Source: Schistocerca nitens
Lineage: Eukaryota; Arthropoda; Insecta; Orthoptera; Acrididae
Direction of reading: 5' to 3'
Length of the DNA: 64,000 bases
Assembly (NCBI RefSeq): GCF_023898315.1
Contig: NC_064617.1
Span: forward strand, 713,393,202-713,457,201
Of the stretch, positions 53,009 through 61,690 are shown piece by piece (the first letter of the stretch is position 1; each line of letters starts with the position of its first letter). A program made the position numbers and the translations under genes. Under the pieces are notes generated by a model that did no database searches, had not been told where the DNA came from, and saw nothing but the letters and a program-made list of their open reading frames with translations.

Positions 53009-54420
53009 ATGAGCAGCAAAGTAACGAAACTTGCCGATAAGTCTTGTGCTAATGAAAAATCACGAATTTCTATGTTATCTGTGGATGATAAATGTAAAAT
53101 TATAAACCTGAACACTGAACAGAATGAACATACGGTTAACGTACGTGTGTGTGATAGCAGGTCAAATGATCTTCCAGAGTGTTGGACTTTGGCTCAAGAA
53201 ACCGCATTTTGTGATAAATATGACTGGTTAATCGGTTCAAACAAAAAGCTTGGTTGCAAAATTTGGGCGTACTGAAACTTCTTAATAATATTTTTACTTA
53301 CTTGGACTGAAACAACTGGGAAGGTGAAACATCTTAATTTATTTAATTCTGAAACTGCTGAGTGAAATTGAATGCAAGTGAACCTGCTTTCTCTTTACTT
53401 ATTCTTATCATCTCAAAACTGACCCACAACATCCGGGCGCAACGCAATCTGACTGCTCAAAAATGATAACCTGACTTCAAATAATTAATACAAAAGAATG
53501 ATCCTGAATTAGAAGAAATCCTAACAATAACCCGTGCATTTCATAAGTCACTTACCTCACAGAAAATCTTCATTATACGAACTACAGCAATGCCGCAAGC
53601 ACCAATACTGCCAGCTAAATAAAATATTCTAACTACTGAAGGCTCTGACTAGTAATAGGCATGTGGGTAGCAAAGGAAAGATTTTGTTGCAGAGCAAACA
53701 ATGTATTTAGCAGGTTTTACCTTAATCAAGTGACAACCAGTTCAAAAAAATGATATAATCATCAGTAATAAAGCTCCATGACGGATACACATTCAGACCG
53801 TCCGCTCGCGCTAATACTACAAACCTCCAACACTGCTAATTATTGACCTCTAACCTCCATCACTGCAGACTACTCACTCCCAACTTCCATCACTGCTGGC
53901 TGTTCACCTCCAAGTGCGACTTCAACCAGCCACAGGGGGTCTCTTAAAGAGTGCGCATAGCGCTGTCACAGTTATTAATGCAGAGCGCTGCCAACATATA
54001 AACACATAAACCGCCTACTTACAGTAGAAAGAAATATAAACAAGGTATGAATATGACACATCTTTGGCTTTCGGTATTTCTGTATCTTCATATGATTCAA
54101 GAAAAGAAGAGAATGTTTTGTTTGCGGAAAAAAATTTAAACTTAAAGAAATTTCCGCTCATCAAGCTGTTGCCCAACGATTACTTTGCGCTAAAGAGAAG
54201 ACTGTGAAAAATTCTTGCGCTAGGGTGTTTCAAACTGAACAGGAGCTATCAGCAAATATATTTTGAACTTCTCTTAAAATCGTGAAAAGGAATCATCTTT
54301 TCAGTGATTTTGATAACGAAACTGACCCGCAAGAACTTGACAGAATCGACATGGTCTGCATTCCACATCCTGGAAATGCTTATGCTAACATTATGAACCA
54401 CATAAAATGAACCTCATTAT
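53009..54420 (+). pseudogene. hAT-like / zinc-finger-protein-862-like relic split by a solo LTR
   Basis: The 88-codon ORF 53009-53275 ends TAFCDKYDWLIGSNKKLGCK, the style of the BED/TTF-type zinc-binding start of a hAT-derived family. After the 751-bp LTR the plus strand resumes in broken frames at about 54130-54420: ISAHQAVAQRLLCAKEKTVK, FQTEQELSANI, LKIVKRNHLFSDFDNETDPQ. These resemble the region before the DDE core in ZNF862-like hAT proteins. The DDE core and hAT dimerisation region are absent. Could be a decayed transposon or a retired host gene; stops make it non-functional. Confidence 0.55.
53273..54023. mobile_element. Solo LTR (Gypsy-type size and ends)
   Basis: 751 bp beginning TGAAACTTCTTAATAATATT and ending CCGCCTACTTACA, the TG...CA ends of an LTR. 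Flanked by GTAC (53269-53272) and GTAG (54024-54027), a 4-bp target-site duplication with one mismatch, the size used by many Gypsy elements. It interrupts the hAT-like reading frame, and no internal retrotransposon sequence is present. The minisatellite-like CCTCCAACACTGCT / CCTCCATCACTGC repeats at 53823-53915 lie inside it. Confidence 0.65.
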
Positions 54421-54599
54421 CACACATAGAAGAGGTTAATTCCATCTTTCTACCATCAGCAACGTGATTTCGTTAAATTGATTGATCCTCCACTTCAGTT
54501 GTTTGATCGTATGGAATACGTACAGTCTTATTTTTGCTACAGATACCAAGACTAAAGTGCAAGGAGCGTTAATAAGCAGTGTAACACATTTTTCCTTGG

Positions 54600-55307
54600 C
54601 CAGAAACGGATGTGCGCTGCAAGCAGAGGGCTATCACTGGCAGACAACCAGACCATCACAGATATTCATAGGCGCTTACAGAATGTCCACGGAGACCTGG
54701 CGTCGAACGAAAGCACAGCGACTCGTTGGGCGAGGCGTCTGTCATCATTGCAACAAGTTCGCTCAAGCCTGTCCGATCTCCCGCATGCCAGCCGGATGCA
54801 CACAGCTGTGACTCCAGCAGTGTTGAACGTGCGGACATAATGGTTCAAATGGCTCTGAGCACTATGGGACTCAACATCTGTGGTCATAGGCCCCTAGAAC
54901 TTAGAACTACTTAAACCTAACTAACCTAAGGACATCACACACATCCATGCCCGAGGCAGAATTCGAACCTGCGACCGTAGCGGTCGCGCGGTTCCGGACT
55001 GAGCGCCTAGAACCGCTCGGCCACAGCGGCCGGCTAACGTGCGGACACTCTCATTCGGAGATGATGGAGAGATCACAATCAGACATCTCGCTGCCCAGCT
55101 GGACGTCTCTGTTGGTAGTGTTGACACAATCGTCCACTAGTTGGGGTACTCAAATGTGTGTGGCCGCTGGATTCCTCGCTGCCTAACAGAAGACCATAAA
55201 AAGCAACGAAGGATGCACCCGCAGGAAACAGTATGTGGCTGATGTGGGGCTTTTGATGCAGCAAGACTGACTACGACATCGACCAGTAGAGTGATACCAT
55301 GCGGGTA
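54600..55307 (+). pseudogene. Mariner-family transposase N-terminal relic with SINE
   Basis: In shifting frames: VHGDLASNESTATRWARRLS (first HTH), SLSDLPHASRMHTAVTPAVL (linker), then after the SINE DGEITIRHLAAQLDVSVGSV (second HTH) and GRWIPRCLTEDHKKQRRMHP. It stops before the catalytic domain, at the insertion point of the DUF4817-type element. The terminal repeat is not recognised. Old and inactive. Confidence 0.75.
54838..55035 (-). mobile_element. tRNA-derived SINE, family 1, head type a
   Basis: Perfect 12-bp target-site duplication AACGTGCGGACA (54826-54837 and 55036-55047). B box GGTTCGAATTCTGCC and A-box region GTGGCCGAGCGGTTCTAGGC on the minus strand. Inserted in the mariner relic. 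Confidence 0.94.
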
Positions 55308-55617
55308 TACAGGGTGTTACAAAAAGGTACGTCCAAACTTTCAGGAAACATTCCTCACACACAAATAAACAAAACATGTTATGTGGACATGTGTCCGGAA
55401 ACGCTTAATTTCCATGTTAGAGTTCGTTTTAGTTTCATCAGTATGTACTGTACTTCCTCGATTCACCGCCAGTTGGCCCAATTGAAGGAAGGTAATGTTG
55501 ACTTCGGTGCTTGTGTTGACATGCGACTCATTGCTCTACAGTACTAGCATCAACCACATCAGGACGTAGCATCAACAGGTTAGTGTTCATCACGAACGTG
55601 GTTTTGCAGTCAGTGCA

Positions 55618-56677
55618 ATGTTTACAAATGCGGAGTTGGCAGATCCCCATTTGATGTATGGATTAGCACGGGGCAATAGCCGTGGCGCGGTACGTTTGTA
55701 TCGAGACAGATTTCCAGAACGAAGGTGTCCCGACAGGAAGACGTTCGAAGCAATTGATCGGCGTCTTAGGGAGCACGGAACATTCCAGCCTATGACTCGC
55801 GACTGGGGAAGACCTAGAACGACGAGGACACTTGCAATGGACGAGGCAATTCTTCGTGCAGTTGACGATAGCCCTAATGTCAGCGTCTGAGAAGTTGCTG
55901 CTGTACAAGGTAACATTGACCACGTCACTGTATGGAGAGTGCTACGGGAGAACCAGTTGTTTCCGTTCCATGTACAGCGTGTGCAGGCACTATCAGCAGC
56001 TGATTGGCCTCCACGGGTACACTTCTGCGAATGGTTCATCCAACAATGTGTCAATCCTCATTTCAGTGCAAATGTTCGCTTTACGGATGAGGCTTCATTC
56101 CAACGTGATCAAATTGTAAATTTTCACAATCAACATGTGTGGGCTGACGAGAATCCGCACGCAATTGTGCAATCACGTCATCAACACTGATTTTCTGTCA
56201 ACGCTTGGGCAGGCGTTGTTGGTGATGTCTTGATTCGGCCCCATGTTCTTCCACCTACGCTCAATGGAGCACGTTATTATGATTTCATACGGGATGTGCT
56301 GCTAGAACATGTGCCGTTACAACTACGACACAACATGTGGTTCATGCACGATGGAGCTCCTGCACATTGCAGTCCAAGTGTTCGTATGCTTCTCAACAAC
56401 AGATTCGGTGACCGAAATTGGTAGAGGCGGACCAATTCCATGGCCTCCACGCTCTCCTGATCTCAACCCTCTTGAGTTTCATTTACGGGGGCATTTGAAA
56501 GCTCTTGTCTACGCAACCCCGGTACCAAATGTAGAGATTCTTCGTGCTCGTATTGTGGACGGCTGTGATACAATACGCCATTCTCCAGGGCTGCATCAGC
56601 GCATCAATGATTCCATGCGACGGAGGGTGGATGCATGTATCCTCGCTGAAGGAGGACATTTTGAACATTTCCTGTAA
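55618..56677 (+). pseudogene. DUF4817-type transposase, disabled by stops and one frameshift
   Basis: The N-terminal DUF4817-like HTH is MFTNAELADPHLMYGLARGN ... GAVRLYRDRFPERRCPDRKT, followed by a second HTH region. An in-frame TGA lies at 55888. The catalytic domain shows FTDEASFQRD (first D), a second TGA at 56188, then WFMHDGAPAHC (second D) at about 56340. A frameshift near 56420 precedes PWPPRSPDLNPLEFHLRGHL (third acidic residue) and the C-terminus INDSMRRRVDACILAEGGHF, ending at 56677. All catalytic motifs survive, so the lesions are recent, but the gene cannot make a full protein. Confidence 0.9.
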
Positions 56678-56746
56678 CAAAGTGTTTGAAGTCACGCTGG
56701 TACGTTCTGTTGCTGTGTGTTTCCATTCCATGATTAATTTGATATG

Positions 56747-59700
56747 TTGTTGTTGTGGTCTTCAGTCCTGTGACTGGTTTGATGCAGCTCTCCATGCTAC
56801 TCTATCCTGTGCAAGCTTCTTCATCTCCCAGTACCTACTGCAACCTACATCCTTCTGAATCTGCTTAGTGTATTCATCTCTTGGTCTCCCTCTACGATTT
56901 TTACCCTCCACGCTGCCCTCCAATGCTAAATTTGTGATCCCTTGATGCCTCAAAACATGTCCTACCAACCGATCCCTTCTTCTAGTCAAGTTGTGCCACA
57001 AACTTCTCTTCTCCCCAATCCTATGCAATACCTCCTCATTAGTTACGTGATCTACCCACCTTATCTTCAGCATTCTTCTGTAGCACCACATTTCGAAAGC
57101 TTCTATTCTCTTCTTGTCCAAACTGGTTATCGCCCATGTTTCACTTCCATACATGGCTACACTCCATACAAATACTTTCAGAAACGACTTCCTGACACTT
57201 AAATCTATACTCGATGTTAACAAATTTCTCTTCTTCAGAAACGATTTCCTTGCCATTGCCAGTCTACATTTTATATCCTCTCTACTTCGACCATCATCAG
57301 TTATTTTGCTCCCTAAATAGCAAAACTCCTTTACTACTTTAAGTGTCTCATTTCCTAATCTAATGCCCTCAGCATCACCCGATTTAATCTGACTACATTC
57401 CATTATCCTCGTTTTGCTTTTGTTGATGTTCATCTTATATCCTCCTTTCAAGACACTGTCCAATCCGTTCAACTGCTCTTCCAAGTCCTTTGCTGTCTCT
57501 GACAGAATTACAATGTCATCGGCGAACCTCAAAGTTTTTACTTCTTTTCCATGAATTTTAATACCTACTCCGAATTTTTCTTTTGTTTCCTTTACTGCTT
57601 GCTCAATATACAGACTGAATAACATCGGGGAGAGGCTACAACCCTGTCTCACTCCTTTCCCAACCACTGCTTCCCTTTCATGCCCCTCGACTCTTATAAC
57701 TGCCATCTGGTTTCTGTACAAATTGTAAATAGCCTTTCGCTCCCTGTATTTTACCCCTGCCACCTTCAGAATTTGAAAGAGAGTATTCCAGTTAACGTTG
57801 TCAAAAGCTTTCTCTAAGTCTACAAATGCTAGAAACGTACGTTTGCCTTTTCTTAATCTTTCTTCTAAGATAAGTCGTAAGGTTAGTATTGCCTCACGTG
57901 TTCCAACATTTCTACGGAATCCAAACTGATCTTCCCCGAGGTCAGCTTCTACCAGTTTTTCCATTCGTCTGTAAAGAATTCGCGTTAGTATTTTGCAGCT
58001 GTGACTTATTAAACTGATAGTTCGGTAATTTTCACATCTGTCAACACCTGCTTTCTTTGGTATTGGAATTATTATATTCTTCTTGAAGTCTGTGGGTATT
58101 TCGCCTGTCTCATACATCTTGCTCACCAGATGGTAGAGTTTTGTCAGGACTGGCTCTCCCAAGGCCATCAGTAGTTCTAATGGAATGTTGTCTACTCCCG
58201 GGGCCTTGTTTCGACTAAGGTCTTTCAGTGCTCTGTCAAACTCTTCACGCAGTATCTTATCTCCCATTTCATCTTCATCTACATCCTCTTCCATTTCCAT
58301 AATACTGTCCTCAAGTACATCGTGCTTGTATAAACCCTCTATATACTCCTTCCACCTTTCTACCTTCCCTTCTTTGCTTAGAACTGGGTTGCCATCTGAG
58401 CTCTTGATATTCATACAAATGGTTCTCTTCTCTCCAAAGGTCTCTTTAATTTTCCTGTAGGCAGTATCTATCTTACCCCTAGTGAGACAGGCCTCTACAT
58501 CCTTACATTTGTCCTCTAGCCATCCCTGCTTAGCCATTTTGCACTTCCTGTCGATATCATTTTTGAGACGTTTGTATTCCCTTTTGCCTGCTTCATTTAC
58601 TGCATTTTTATATTTTCTCCTTTCATCAATTAAATTCAATATTTCTTCTGTTACCCAAGGATTTCTATTAGCCCTCGTCTTTTTACCTACTTGATCCTCT
58701 GCTGTCTTCACTACTTCATCCCTCAGAGCTGCCCATTCTTCTTCTACTGTATTTCTTTCCCCCATTCCTGTCAATTGTTCCCTTATGCTCTCCCTGAAAC
58801 TCTCTACAACCTCTGGTTCTTTCAGTTTATCAAGGTCCCATCTCCTTAAATTCCCACCTTTTTGCAGTTTCTTCAGTTTCAATCTGCAGTTCATAACCAA
58901 TAGATTGTGGTCAGAATCCACATCTGCCCCTGGAAATGTCTTACAATTTAAAACCTGGTTCCTAAATCTCTGTCTTACCATTATATAATCTATCTGATAC
59001 CTATTAGTATCTCCAGGATTCTTCCAGGTATACAACCTTCTTTTATGATTCTTGAACCAAGTGTTAGCTATGATTAAGTTATGCTCTGTGCAAAATTCTA
59101 CACGGCGGCTTCCTCTTTCATTTCTTCCCCCCACTCCATATTCACCTACTATGTTTCCTTCTCTTCCTTTTCCTACTGACGAATACCAGTCACCCATGAC
59201 TATTAAATTTTCGTCTCCCTTCACTACCTGAATAATTTCTTTTATCTCGTCATACATTTCATCAATTTCTTCATCATCTGCAGAGCTAGTTGGCATATAA
59301 ACTTGTACTACTGTAGTAGGCATGGGCTTTGTGTCTATCTTGGCCACAATAATGCGTTCACTATGCTGTTTGTAGTAGCTAACCCGCACTCCTATTTTTT
59401 TATTCATTATTAAACCTACTCCTGCATTACCCCTATTTGATTTTGTATTGATAACCCTGTAATCACCTGACCAAAAGTCTTGTTCCTCCTGCCACCGAAC
59501 TTCACTAATTCCCACTATATCTAACTTTAACCTGTCCATTTCCCTTTTTAAATTTTCTAACCTACCTGCCCGATTAAGGGATCTGACATTCCACGCTCCG
59601 ATCCGTAGAATGCCAGTTTTCTTTCTCCTGATAACGACGTCCTCTTGAGTAGTCCCCGCCCGGAGATCCGAATGGGGGACTATTTTACCTCCGGAATATT

Positions 59701-59747
59701 TTACCCAAGAGGACGCCATCATCATTTAATCATACAGTAAAGCTGCA
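56747..59747 (-). mobile_element. RTE-clade LINE, copy C, intact coding region, 7-bp target-site duplication
   Basis: 3001 bp on the minus strand. Perfect flanking duplication TGATATG (56740-56746 and 59748-59754). The 3' end (left) has the (CAA)n-type tail. The 5' end (right) lacks the roughly 300 bp of 5' UTR found in copy A, so the copy is slightly 5'-truncated. It contains one uninterrupted 987-codon ORF. It interrupts the 3' UTR of the DUF4817-type transposon. Confidence 0.96.
56762..59725 (-). CDS. RTE-clade endonuclease/reverse transcriptase, intact, 987 aa
   Basis: Single polyprotein. Residues about 40-285 form the apurinic/apyrimidinic-type endonuclease: AWNVRSL (N46), SEVRW (E75), MGDW (D179) and DSDHNLL (SDH at 271-273) all present. 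Residues about 290-500 form the linker. RT core: NKAPGVDNIPLELL (506-519), NYRTISLIS (566-574), FVDLEKAFD (D636), RQGCSLSPMLF (693-703), FADD (734-737), CYLGSKI (802-808). The C-terminal region is basic (NRRGRPRDEY, 943-952) and ends at SNQSQD. The start is the first Met of a run of three, at the same place as in copy D. The enzyme would nick DNA and copy its RNA at the nick. Often mis-annotated in insects as craniofacial development protein 2-like. Confidence 0.95.
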   Translation of the reverse strand: MMMASSWVKYSGGKIVPHSDLRAGTTQEDVVIRRKKTGILRIGAWNVRSLNRAGRLENLKREMDRLKLDIVGISEVRWQEEQDFWSGDYRVINTKSNRGNAGVGLIMNKKIGVRVSYYKQHSERIIVAKIDTKPMPTTVVQVYMPTSSADDEEIDEMYDEIKEIIQVVKGDENLIVMGDWYSSVGKGREGNIVGEYGVGGRNERGSRRVEFCTEHNLIIANTWFKNHKRRLYTWKNPGDTNRYQIDYIMVRQRFRNQVLNCKTFPGADVDSDHNLLVMNCRLKLKKLQKGGNLRRWDLDKLKEPEVVESFRESIREQLTGMGERNTVEEEWAALRDEVVKTAEDQVGKKTRANRNPWVTEEILNLIDERRKYKNAVNEAGKREYKRLKNDIDRKCKMAKQGWLEDKCKDVEACLTRGKIDTAYRKIKETFGEKRTICMNIKSSDGNPVLSKEGKVERWKEYIEGLYKHDVLEDSIMEMEEDVDEDEMGDKILREEFDRALKDLSRNKAPGVDNIPLELLMALGEPVLTKLYHLVSKMYETGEIPTDFKKNIIIPIPKKAGVDRCENYRTISLISHSCKILTRILYRRMEKLVEADLGEDQFGFRRNVGTREAILTLRLILEERLRKGKRTFLAFVDLEKAFDNVNWNTLFQILKVAGVKYRERKAIYNLYRNQMAVIRVEGHEREAVVGKGVRQGCSLSPMLFSLYIEQAVKETKEKFGVGIKIHGKEVKTLRFADDIVILSETAKDLEEQLNGLDSVLKGGYKMNINKSKTRIMECSQIKSGDAEGIRLGNETLKVVKEFCYLGSKITDDGRSREDIKCRLAMARKSFLKKRNLLTSSIDLSVRKSFLKVFVWSVAMYGSETWAITSLDKKRIEAFEMWCYRRMLKIRWVDHVTNEEVLHRIGEKRSLWHNLTRRRDRLVGHVLRHQGITNLALEGSVEGKNRRGRPRDEYTKQIQKDVGCSRYWEMKKLAQDRVAWRAASNQSQD

Positions 59748-59889
59748 TGATATGAAGAGAAGTAATAACATGAGCTCTAACATGGAAAGTAAGCGTTTCC
59801 GGACACATGTCCACATAACATACTTTGTTTCTTTGTGTGTGAGGAATGTTTCCTGAAAGTTTGGCCGTACCTTTTTGTAACACCCTGTA

Positions 59890-60149
59890 CAGGCCATTCC
59901 AGTAAGGTGACGTAAGGCCATCTCATTGAACGGATATTATTTTGAAAAATAGGACATTGTAGTCAGAAGATTTCAGAATAATAGTATGTGTTGGAATCCT
60001 GAATGAAACCAACCTGCTTCCATAGAAAAAATGTGTTGCATTACTTATTGAAGGATCAAAGCCGTTACAGTGGTCGTAATAGAAGAACACAATACAATAT
60101 TGAAAGCTATCGAGCAGCATATTTTAATGCGAATATATGCACTTTTGAA
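59890..60149. other. Unassigned AT-rich sequence
   Basis: Nothing recognised. Confidence 0.4.
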
Positions 60150-60551
60150 TAGATTTATTTTATTTTGCTTATTATTTCGTTTTTTACAGTGAAGTTGGTC
60201 ATTTACTTTCATAAGACTTATTGTTTCATTTGCAGGTATACAGACGATGCAAAAATATGTTGGGAGAGTGTGACTGATTGCACCTGACGTGGGAGCCACA
60301 CATGTGTGGTTTGTTGCCCAAAGCATTCTGACATTTCGACAGCGGTTATATCGTAGATAACATTGCGCAAGGTATGGGTCTCCTCTGGGAAACTGCAGAC
60401 GAAAAAACGAACGCTCTTGAACGGACAGTATTTCGCGGTATAGTTCGCCAATAAGAGATCACAGAGGTCCCATTTTATACTGTAGATTTATTTTATTTTG
60501 CTTATTATTTCGTTTTTTACAGTGAAGTTGGTCATTTACTTTCATAAGACT
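60150..60551. repeat. Direct duplication, 69-bp identical units 333 bp apart
   Basis: 60150-60218 and 60483-60551 are identical as far as I can read (TAGATTTATTTTATTTTGCT ... TACTTTCATAAGACT). Similarity continues weakly beyond (ATACAGACGATGCAAAAATA against ATACACTGACGATGCAATAC), suggesting a tandem segmental duplication whose flanks have diverged. Confidence 0.85.
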
Positions 60552-60828
60552 GTAGCACAAGAAAATACACTGACGATGCAATACATTACGACCACTACAC
60601 ACCGCGGAAATTGGTGCTGTTGCAGGAACTTGACGTGGTAAGCAAAGTAGAAACGCGGGAGCACAGATGAGAAGGAAATCATTCTAGCGACGGTACGCGC
60701 CTCAAAGGAACAAACCCATTGATTTGACAAAGGGCACAGTGTTATGGACCAGCTCCTGGGTAACAGCATCTCGGAAACGGCGAAGGTAGTCGGATGTTCG
60801 CGAGCAGCTGTCATGAGCATCTATGGAG

Positions 60829-61290
60829 ACGCCTACACTACGCCTGTCCGTCCTCTTTTAGAATACTGCTGCGCGGTGTGGAATTCTTACCAGACAGGAC
60901 TGACGGAATAAATCGAAAAAGTTCAAAGAAGGGTAGCACATTTTGTATTATCGCGAAATACGGGAGAGAGTGTCATTATAACGATGCGGGATTTGGACTG
61001 GACATGATTAAAAGAAAGGCGTTTTTCTTTGAGACGGAATCTTCTCACGAAATTCCAATCACCAACTTTCTCCTCCGGATGCGAAAATATTTTGTTGACA
61101 CCTACCTATATAGCCAAAAACGATCACCACGATAAAATAAGGGAAATAAGAGCTCGTACGGAAAGACATAGGTTTTCGTTCTTTCCGCGCGCTATACGAA
61201 ATTGGTATAATAGATCATTGTGAAGGTGGTTCGATGAGCCCTCTGCCAGGCACTTAAATGTGATTTGCAGACTATCCATGTAAGATGTAG
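60829..61290 (+). pseudogene. Jockey-type LINE, C-terminal end and 3' UTR
   Basis: Broken frames read PVRPLLEYCCAVWNSYQTGL, IEKVQRRVAHFVLSR, then DKIREIRARTERHRFSFFPR and AIRNWYNRSL before a stop at about 61223, the standard C-terminus of a Jockey-superfamily RT protein. A short 3' UTR follows: CCAGGCACTTAAATGTGATT ... CATGTAAGATGTAG. Strongly 5'-truncated, as LINE insertions often are. Interrupts the Tc1 relic. Confidence 0.8.
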
Positions 61291-61404
61291 AAAGTGGGCT
61301 GAAGGGCGGTGAAACCACGAGTAGTCGATGAGGCGTTGGACGTCCACACATCACAGAACGTGGAGGTTGGAGGCAACCCGCTCTATAACGCGGGACAGGC
61401 TCTG

Positions 61405-61595
61405 TTCAAATGGCTCTGAGCACTATGGGACTTAACATCTGTGGTCATCAGTCCCTAGAACTTAGAACTACTTAAATCTAACTAACCTAAGGACATCACA
61501 CACATCCATGCCCGAGGCAGGATTCGAACCTGCGACCGTAGCAGTCGCGCGGTTCCGGACTGAGCGCCTAGAACCGCTAGACCACCGCGGCCGGC
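61405..61595 (-). mobile_element. tRNA-derived SINE, family 1, head type a
   Basis: Perfect 12-bp target-site duplication GGACAGGCTCTG (61393-61404 and 61596-61607). Head: GTGGTCTAGCGGTTCTAGGC and GGTTCGAATCCTGCC on the minus strand. Inserted in the Tc1 relic. Confidence 0.94.
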
Positions 61596-61690
61596 GGACA
61601 GGCTCTGTGGTACCGTACATCTGATGACAGCGTGCGATGCTGGTGCAGGCAAAAGTGTTTCTGAGTTCACTGTTCAATGCACATTGTTGA

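Larger units (their letters stand above)
55310..59887 (+). mobile_element. IS630/Tc1/mariner-group transposon of DUF4817 type, carrying a full RTE LINE
   Basis: Ends CAGGGTGTTACAAAAAGGTA (left) and its inverted copy (right, to 59887), both next to TA (55308-55309, 59888-59889). The inverted repeats are long, about 125 bp (55310-55435 and about 59763-59887), with scattered mismatches. The element proper is about 1.58 kb; RTE copy C (3.0 kb) entered its 3' UTR at 56740-56746. A second, internally deleted copy begins at 63752. Confidence 0.9.
60552..61690 (+). mobile_element. Tc1-like transposon relic interrupted by a LINE 3' end and a SINE
   Basis: 60720-60828 reads GHSVMDQLLGNSISETAKVV and VGCSRAAVMSIYG in one frame, a Tc1 HTH. 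The transposase resumes at 61291 (KWAEGR.NHESS, then RRWTSTHHRTW in another frame) and after the SINE at 61608-61690 (TACDAGAGKSVSEFTVQCTL, another HTH phrase). The catalytic domain is not recognisable. Highly decayed. Confidence 0.6.

Noticed and set aside
53273..54023. Possible intron in the hAT-like ORF
   Set aside because: The 5' side could read GC|GTACTG and the 3' side TTACAG, but there is no pyrimidine tract. TG...CA ends with a 4-bp TSD fit a solo LTR better.
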